From Escarpia spicata (Eukaryota; Annelida; Polychaeta; Sabellida; Siboglinidae), in NCBI GenBank assembly GCA_963995525.1, contig OZ023209.1, positions 8,184,381-8,248,380 of the forward strand: a DNA stretch of 64,000 bases, written 5' to 3'. The stretch's first letter is position 1, and each line of letters opens with the position of its first letter. Both the position numbers and the translations under genes were made by a program. The notes under the pieces were generated by a model that was not told the DNA's origin, ran no database searches, and saw only the letters and a list, made by a program, of their open reading frames with translations. This document shows positions 56,015-64,000 of this stretch, piece by piece.

Positions 56015-59000
56015 AATGTTCTGCATACAACCAACACCACGCGACAAAGTCCTCTAGAGAACATTCTAAACACAACCAACACCATACAGCAGAGACCATG
56101 AAAGAACATTCTAAACACAACCAACACCATACAGCAGAGACCATAAGAGAACATTCTAAACACAACCAACACCATACAGCAGATACAATAAGAGAACATT
56201 CTAAACACAACGAACACCATACAGCAGAGACCATGAGAGAACATACTAAACACAACCAACACCATACAGCAGAGACAATGAGAGAACATTCTAAACACAA
56301 CCAACACCATACAGCAGAGACCATGAGAGAACATTCTAAACACAACCAACACCATACAGCAGAGACCATGAGAGAACATTCTAAACACAACCAATACCAT
56401 ACAGCAGAGACCATGAGAGAACATTCTAAACACAACCAACACCATACAGCAGAGACCATGAGAGAACATTCTAAACACAACCAACACCATTCAGCAGAGA
56501 CCATGAGAGAACAATATAAACACAACCAACACCATACAGCAGAGTCCATGAGAGAACAATCTAAACACAACCAACACCATACAGCAGAGTCCATGAGAGA
56601 ACATTCTAAATACAACCAACACCATATAGCAGAGTCCATGAGAGAACATTCTAAACACAACCAACACCATATAGCAGAGTCCGTGAGAGAACATTCTAAA
56701 CACAACCAACACCATACAGCAGAGACCATGAGAGAACATTCTAAATACAACCAACACCATACTGCAGAGTCCATGAGAGAACATTCTAAATACAACCAAC
56801 ACCATACTGCAGAGTCCATGAGAGAACATTCTAAATACAACCAACACCATACTGCAGAGTCCATGAGAGAACATTCTAAACACAACCAACACCATACAGC
56901 ATAGTCCATGAGAGAACATTCTAAATACAACCAAACCATATAGCAGAGTCCATGAGAGAACATTCTAAACACAACCAACACCATACAGCAGAGTCCATGA
57001 GAGAACATTCTAAACACAACCAACACCATACAGCAGAGTCCATGAGAGAACATTCTAAACACAACGAACACCATATAGCAGAGTCCATGAGAGAACATTC
57101 TAAATACAACCAACACCATACTGCAGAGTCCATGAGAGAACATTCTAAATACAACCAACACCATACTGCAGAGTCCATGAGAGAACATTCTAAACACAAC
57201 CAACACCATATAGCAGAGTCCATGAGAGAACATTCTAAACACAACCAACACCATATAGCAGAGTCCGTGAGAGAACATTCTAAACACAACCAACACCATA
57301 CAGCAGAGACCATGAGAGAACATTCTAAATACAACCAACACCATACTGCAGAGTCCATGAGAGAACATTCTAAATACAACCAACACCATACTGCAGAGTC
57401 CATGAGAGAACATTCTAAACACAACCAACACCATACAGCATAGTCCATGAGAGAACATTCTAAATACAACCAAACCATATAGCAGAGTCCATGAGAGAAC
57501 ATTCTAAACACAACCAACACCATACAGCAGAGTCCATGAGAGAACATTCTAAACACAACCAACACCATACAGCAGAGTCCATGAGAGAACATTCTAAACA
57601 CAACCAACACCATATAGCAGAGTCCATGAGAGAACATTCTAAATACAACCAACACCATACTGCAGAGTCCATGAGAGAACATTCTAAACACAACCAACAC
57701 CATATAGCAGAGTCCATAAGAGAACATTCTAAATACAACCAACACCATATAGCAGAGTCCATAAGAGAACATTCTAAACACAACCAACACCATACAGCAG
57801 AGACCATGAGAGAACATTCTAAACACAACCAACACCATACAGCAGAGTCCATGAGAGAACATTCTAAACACAACCAACACCATACAGCAGAGTCCATGAG
57901 AGAACATTCTAAACACAACCAACACCATATAACAGAGTCCATGAGAGAACATTCTAAATACAACCAACACCATATAGCAGAGTCCATGAGAGAACATTCT
58001 AAACACAACCAACACCATATAGCAGAGTCCATGAGAGAACATTCTAAACACAACCAACACCATACTGCATAGTCCATGAGAGAACATTCTAAATACAACC
58101 AAACCATATAGCAGAGTCCATGAGAGAACATTCTAAACACAACCAACACCATACAGCAGAGTCCATGAGAGAACATTCTAAACACAACCAACACCATACA
58201 GCAGAGTCCATGAGAGAACATTCTAAACACAACCAACACCATATAGCAGAGTCCATGAGAGAACATTCTAAATACAACCAACACCATACTGCAGAGTCCA
58301 TGAGAGAACATTCTAAATACAACCAACACCATACTGCAGAGTCCATGAGAGAACATTCTAAACACAACCAACACCATATAGCAGAGTCCATAAGAGAACA
58401 TTCTAAATACAACCAACACCATATAGCAGAGTCCATAAGAGAACATTCTAAACACAACCAACACCATACAGCAGAGACCATGAGAGAACATTCTAAACAC
58501 AACCAACACCATACAGCAGAGTCCATGAGAGAACATTCTAAACACAACCAACACCATACAGCAGAGTCCATGAGAGAACATTCTAAACACAACCAACACC
58601 ATATAACAGAGTCCATGAGAGAACATTCTAAATACAACCAACACCATATAGCAGAGTCCATGAGAGAACATTCTAAACACAACCAACACCATATAGCAGA
58701 GTCCATGAGAGAACATTCTAAACACAACCAACACCATACAGCAGAGACCATGAGAGAACATTCTAAATACAACCAACACCATAATGCAGAGTCCATGAGA
58801 GAACATTCTAAATACAACCAACACCATACTGCAGAGTCCATGAGAGAACATTCTAAACACAACCAACACCATACAGCATAGTCCATGAGAGAACATTCTA
58901 AATACAACCAACACCATATAGCAGAGTCCATGAGAGAACATTCTAAACACAACCAACACCATACAGCAGAGACCATGAGAGAACATTCTAAACACAACCA

Positions 59001-62000
59001 ACACCATACAGCAGAGTCCATGAGAGAACATTCTAAACACAACCAACACCATACAGCAGAGTCCATGAGAGAACATTCTAAACACAACCAACACCATATA
59101 GCAGAGTCCATGAGAGAACATTCTAAATACAACCAACACCATACTGCAGAGTCCATGAGAGAACATTCTAAATACAACCAACACCATACTGCAGAGTCCA
59201 TGAGAGAACATTCTAAACACAACCAACACCATATAGCAGAGTCCATGAGAGAACATTCTAAACACAACCAACACCATATAGCAGAGTCCATGAGAGAACA
59301 TTCTAAACACAACCAACACCATACAGCAGAGACCATGAGAGAACATTCTAAACACAACCAACACCATACAGCAGAGTCCATGAGAGAACATTCTAAACAC
59401 AACCAACACCATATAGCAGAGTCCATGAGAGAACATTCTAAACACAACCAACACCATATAGCAGAGTCCGTGAGAGAACATTCTAAACACAACCAACACC
59501 ATACAGCAGAGACCATGAGAGAACATTCTAAATACAACCAACACCATACTGCAGAGTCCATGAGAGAACATTCTAAATACAACCAACACCATACTGCAGA
59601 GTCCATGAGAGAACATTCTAAACACAACCAACACCATACAGCAGATATAATAAGAGAACATTCTAAACACAACGAACACCATACAGCAGAGACCATGAGA
59701 GAACATTCTAAACACAACCAACACCCTACAGCAGAGACAATGAGAGAAAATTCTAAACACAACCAACACCATACAGCAGAGACCATGAGAGAACATTCTA
59801 AACACAACCAACACCATACAGCAGAGACCATGAGAGAACATTCTAAACACAACCAATACCATACAGCAGAGACCATGAGAGAACATTCTAAACACAACCA
59901 ACACCATACAGCAGAGACCATGAGAGAACATTCTAAATACAACCAACACCATACTGCAGAGTCCATGAGAGAACATTCTAAATACAACCAACACCATACT
60001 GCAGAGTCCATGAGAGAACATTCTAAACACAACCAACACCATATAGCAGAGTCCATAAGAGAACATTCTAAATACAACCAACACCATATAGCAGAGTCCA
60101 TAAGAGAACATTCTAAACACAACCAACACCATACAGCAGAGACCATGAGAGAACATTCTAAACACAACCAACACCATACAGCAGAGTCCATGAGAGAACA
60201 TTCTAAACACAACCAACACCATACAGCAGAGTCCATGAGAGAACATTCTAAACAAAACCAACACCATATAACAGAGTCCATGAGAGAACATTCTAAATAC
60301 AACCAACACCATATAGCAGAGTCCATGAGAGAACATTCTAAACACAACCAACACCATATAGCAGAGTCCATGAGAGAACATTCTAAACACAACCAACACC
60401 ATACAGCAGAGACCATGAGAGAACATTCTAAATACAACCAACACCATAATGCAGAGTCCATGAGAGAACATTCTAAATACAACCAACACCATACTGCAGA
60501 GTCCATGAGAGAACATTCTAAACACAACCAACACCATACAGCATAGTCCATGAGAGAACATTCTAAACACAACCAACACCATATAGCAGAGTCCATGAGA
60601 GAACATTCTAAATACAACCAACACCATACTGCAGAGTCCATGAGAGAACATTCTAAATACAACCAACACCATACTGCAGAGTCCATGAGAGAACATTCTA
60701 AACACAACCAACACCATATAGCAGAGTCCATGAGAGAACATTCTAAACACAACCAACACCATATAGCAGAGTCCATGAGAGAACATTCTAAACACAACCA
60801 ACACCATACAGCAGAGACCATGAGAGAACATTCTAAACACAACCAACACCATACAGCAGAGTCCATGAGAGAACATTCTAAACACAACCAACACCATACA
60901 GCAGAGTCCATGAGAGAACATTCTAAACACAACCAACACCATATAACAGAGTCCATGAGAGAACATTCTAAATACAACCAACACCATATAGCAGAGTCCA
61001 TGAGAGAACATTCTAAACACAACCAACACCATACAGCAGAGACCATAAGAGAACATTCTAAACACAACCAACACCATACAGCAGATATAATAAGAGAACA
61101 TTCTAAACACAACGAACACCATACAGCAGAGACCATGAGAGAACATTCTAAACACAACCAACACCCTACAGCAGAGACAATGAGAGAAAATTCTAAACAC
61201 AACCAACACCATACAGCAGAGACCATGAGAGAACATTCTAAACACAACCAACACCATACAGCAGAGACCATGAGAGAACATTCTAAACACAACCAATACC
61301 ATACAGCAGAGACCATGAGAGAACATTCTAAACACAACCAACACCATACAGCAGAGACCATGAGAGAACATTCTAAATACAACCAACACCATACTGCAGA
61401 GTCCATGAGAGAACATTCTAAATACAACCAACACCATACTGCAGAGTCCATGAGAGAACATTCTAAACACAACCAACACCATACAGCATAGTCCATGAGA
61501 GAACATTCTAAATACAACCAAACCATATAGCAGAGTCCATGAGAGAACATTCTAAACACAACCAACACCATACAGCAGAGACCATGAGCAAACATTCTAA
61601 ACACAACCAACACCATACAGCAGAGACCATGAGAGAACATTCTAAACACAACCAACACCATACAGCAGAGTCCATGAGAGAACATTCTAAACACAACCAA
61701 CACCATACAGCAGAGTCCATGAGAGAACATTCTAAACACAACCAACACCATATAACAGAGTCCATGAGAGAACATTCTAAATACAACCAACACCATATAG
61801 CAGAGTCCATGAGAGAACATTCTAAACACAACCAACACCATACAGCAGAGACCATGAGAGAACATTCTAAACACAACCAACACCATACAGCAGAGTCCAT
61901 GAGAGAACAATCTAAACACAACCAACACCATACAGCAGAGTCCATGAGAGAACATTCTAAATACAACCAACACCATATAGCAGAGTCCATGAGAGAACAT

Positions 62001-62780
62001 TCTAAACACAACCAACACCATATAGCAGAGTCCATGAGAGAACATTCTAAACACAACCAACACCATATAGCAGAGTCCATGAGAGAACATTCTAAACACA
62101 ACCAACACCATACAGCAGAGACCATGAGAGAACATTCTAAATACAACCAACACCATACTGCAGAGTCCATGAGAGAACATTCTAAACACAACCAACACCA
62201 TACAGCAGAGACCATGAGAGAACATTCTAAACACAACCAACACCATACAGCAGAGTCCATGAGAGAACATTCTAAACACAACCAACACCATATAGCAGAG
62301 TCCATAAGAGAACATTCTAAATACAACCAACACCATACTGCAGAGTCCATGAGAGAACATTCTAAATACAACCAACACCATACTGCAGAGTCCATGAGAG
62401 AACATTCTAAACACAACCAACACCATATAGCAGAGTCCATAAGAGAACATTCTAAATACAACCAACACCATATAGCAGAGTCCATGAGTGAACATTCTAA
62501 ACACAACCAACACCATACAGCAGAGACCATGAGAGAACATTCTAAACACAACCAACACCATACAGCAGAGTCCATGAGAGAACATTCTAAACACAACCAA
62601 CACCATACAGCAGAGTCCATGAGAGAACATTCTAAACACAACCAACACCATATAACAGAGTCCATGAGAGAACATTCTAAATACAACCAACACCATATAG
62701 CAGAGTCCATGAGAGAACATTCTAAACACAACCAACACCATACAGCAGAGACCATAAGAGAACATTCTAAACACAACTTG
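56015..62780 (-). repeat. 45-bp satellite array 2 (~150 copies)
   Basis: Same monomer as array 1 but mostly with AAACACAACC and GAGTCC variants, starting about 20 bp from the exon acceptor. It shows higher-order structure. The marker GCAGATATAATAAGAG occurs at ~59641 and ~61081, 1440 bp (32 units) apart, with ACACCCTACAG following in both. A 44-bp monomer (CAACCAAACCATATAG) occurs near 56930, 57470, 58100 and 61515. These 1-bp losses shift the frame and end the long ORFs. The forward ORFs (MREHSKHNQHHTAES...) and reverse ORFs of up to 1567 codons are artefacts of the 45-bp period. Confidence 0.97.
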
Positions 62781-62867
62781 CAGGGGTAGCATTTAATTTT
62801 TTTCAAGGGCAAGGCCATTTTGGCATTGGTATCTGGAAAATTTGGGGGGCACCAAGGCCAGTAGGCA

Positions 62868-63075
62868 GGGCCAAGGCCAACTTTTCTTTTGAGGGCAGGG
62901 CACCAAGGCCAACTTTTCTTTCGAGGGCAGGGCACCAAGGCCAACTTTTCTTTCGAGGGCAGGGCACCAAGGCCAACTTTTCTTTCGAGGGCAGGGCACC
63001 AAGGCCAACTTTTCTTTCGAGGGCAGGGCACCAAGGCCAACTTTTCTTTCGAGGGCAGGGCACCAAGGCCACTTT
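62868..63075. repeat. 32-bp tandem repeat, ~6 copies
   Basis: Units of GGGCACCAAGGCCAACTTTT followed by CTTTCGAGGGCA repeat six times. It lies next to the end of array 2. Confidence 0.96.
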
Positions 63076-63484
63076 TTGTCACGTTTTCACCGATGTTTTT
63101 TCGTTTTCTTGTTGGCATGACTTTTGGGTATTACCGACTTTTGTATGCTGTGATAAACGTGATTTTAACGGCGTGATTCAATCAGACCTATTCGCATAAC
63201 CTTCTGAATGGTGGAATGGCTAATTAACATAATACTGACCTTGACCTGGCATGATTTTCCCTGTTCAGAACAGTCTTTATAGAGCGACTGCGCAGTTACA
63301 GCCCTCTAAGTTAATTTGTTTGTCTAGGAGCCAAGTAATTGTGTGTGCGTATGTATGTAATTGTGTTTTCAGTACTTATTGATAAGTACTGTACTTCTGT
63401 TCACCCACTTTCCACATACAACATTGTACTTATCATATTGTGACGTGTAATGTTGAATAGTATTGGAAATAAATGATTTATTTA
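63076..63484. other. Copy-2 specific intron segment
   Basis: No counterpart in copy 1 and no coding signal. Confidence 0.4.
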
Positions 63485-64000
63485 CTTACTAACATACCTG
63501 TCAATTACTATGGTTTAGTTGTAGTCACTACGGTTTTATTTATAAAATGAAAATTTAAAGCTTGAATTGCTTGTATTGTCACCTGTTTGTTACCTAAAGG
63601 TCACCTGTTTGTTACCTACAGGTCACCTGTTTGTCACCTACAGGTCACCTGTAGGTAACAAATACATATTTAACCAATAGACACCACAGTCACATCATTT
63701 TATAATAATTAAATGAACATCAAAATAAACACAACTTGCAATTATAGAAAGTCAGTAGTTTTGAAGATACAGTTTAAAAGCTGCAGGCAACTGTTCAGTT
63801 TAACAGGGGTCAAATGTGTCTGCTCTGCCTATGACCAATTAAAGATTAGTCAATGTCTCAATGGAACAATGCTGAGTGGAGTGAGGCTGGGCACTGTTTC
63901 TGGCAAAATCTACTGATGGGGGTGGTCTCAAGGGCCTTTCTCAAAACCACATCACTAGATAATGTAAAACTTTTGCACTTTGGGGGCGGTTGAAGTGCCC
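63485..64000. repeat. Intron 11 homologue of the second transporter copy
   Basis: Collinear with 28771-29270, nearly identical from 63690 to the window end. It includes a 22-bp tandem (AGGTCACCTGTTTGTTACCT-type, ~63590-63660) absent from copy 1. Confidence 0.9.

Noticed and set aside
55825..62792. Very long ORFs on both strands (up to 1567 codons) with MREHSKHNQHHTAES or VVFRMFSHGLCCMVL repeats
   Set aside because: The 45-bp period is 15 codons, so any stop-free frame stays open across the array. Frames overlap on both strands and start or stop only at 1-bp monomer variants. They occupy an intron with an in-phase splice acceptor beside them.
62793..63176. ORFs with WPWCPALERKVGLGALPSKE repeats
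   Set aside because: Translation of the 32-bp tandem repeat at the edge of array 2.

Overview
This is a eukaryotic, metazoan nuclear window. It has spliced genes with GT-AG introns, non-LTR retrotransposon remains, a tRNA-derived SINE, DNA-transposon remnants and very abundant micro-, mini- and satellite repeats. The SINE architecture (tRNA head, conserved centre, TTATTA-type tail), the EGF-repeat receptor and the SLC18B1-like transporter fit a marine invertebrate, perhaps a lophotrochozoan such as a mollusc. I cannot name a species. No bacterial, plasmid or phage features are present.

Layout. 0.4-0.7 kb: SINE. 0.75-4.54 kb (+): the 3' part of a gene for an EGF-repeat, single-pass membrane protein (EGF exon, TM exon, cytoplasmic-tail exon; the TM-to-tail junction agrees in phase). 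4.5-11 kb: intergenic DNA with a short inverted-repeat element and a 1.0-kb inverted-repeat element, then a large CA microsatellite. 11.33-12.58 kb (-): an intact intronless 417-codon ORF of unknown function. 12.7-22.2 kb: a graveyard of degenerate LINE fragments on both strands plus a hAT-like MITE. 22.6-24.1 kb: a dispersed repeat (family A).

24.96-38.87 kb (-): the main gene, a 12-exon SLC18B1-like (vesicular polyamine transporter family) major-facilitator gene. All exon phases chain, giving 548 codons. Its introns are the most striking part of the window. Tandem arrays lie against its splice sites, and in at least four cases the repeat unit is a copy of the splice junction itself: exon 1 donor x3, exon 3 donor x5 (75 bp), exon 7 acceptor x6-7 (about 39 bp), and last-intron acceptor expanded to a 3.45-kb array of a 45-bp unit. 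Because 45 and 75 are multiples of three, these arrays make long but probably spurious ORFs on both strands.

38.9-55 kb: two doubtful small ORFs, a 2.53-kb transposon with about 300-bp terminal inverted repeats and a perfect 8-bp target duplication inside a family-A copy, more family-A copies, and a tentative minus-strand gene (49.3-53.6 kb). 55.8-64 kb: a second copy of the SLC18B1 last exon, followed by a 6.8-kb array of the same 45-bp unit with higher-order structure and the matching intron flank. This is the 3' end of a tandem paralogue whose other exons should lie beyond base 64000.

The SLC18B1-like exons are the most secure calls. The EGF/TM gene is good. The minus-strand gene at 49-54 kb and the small ORFs are tentative.
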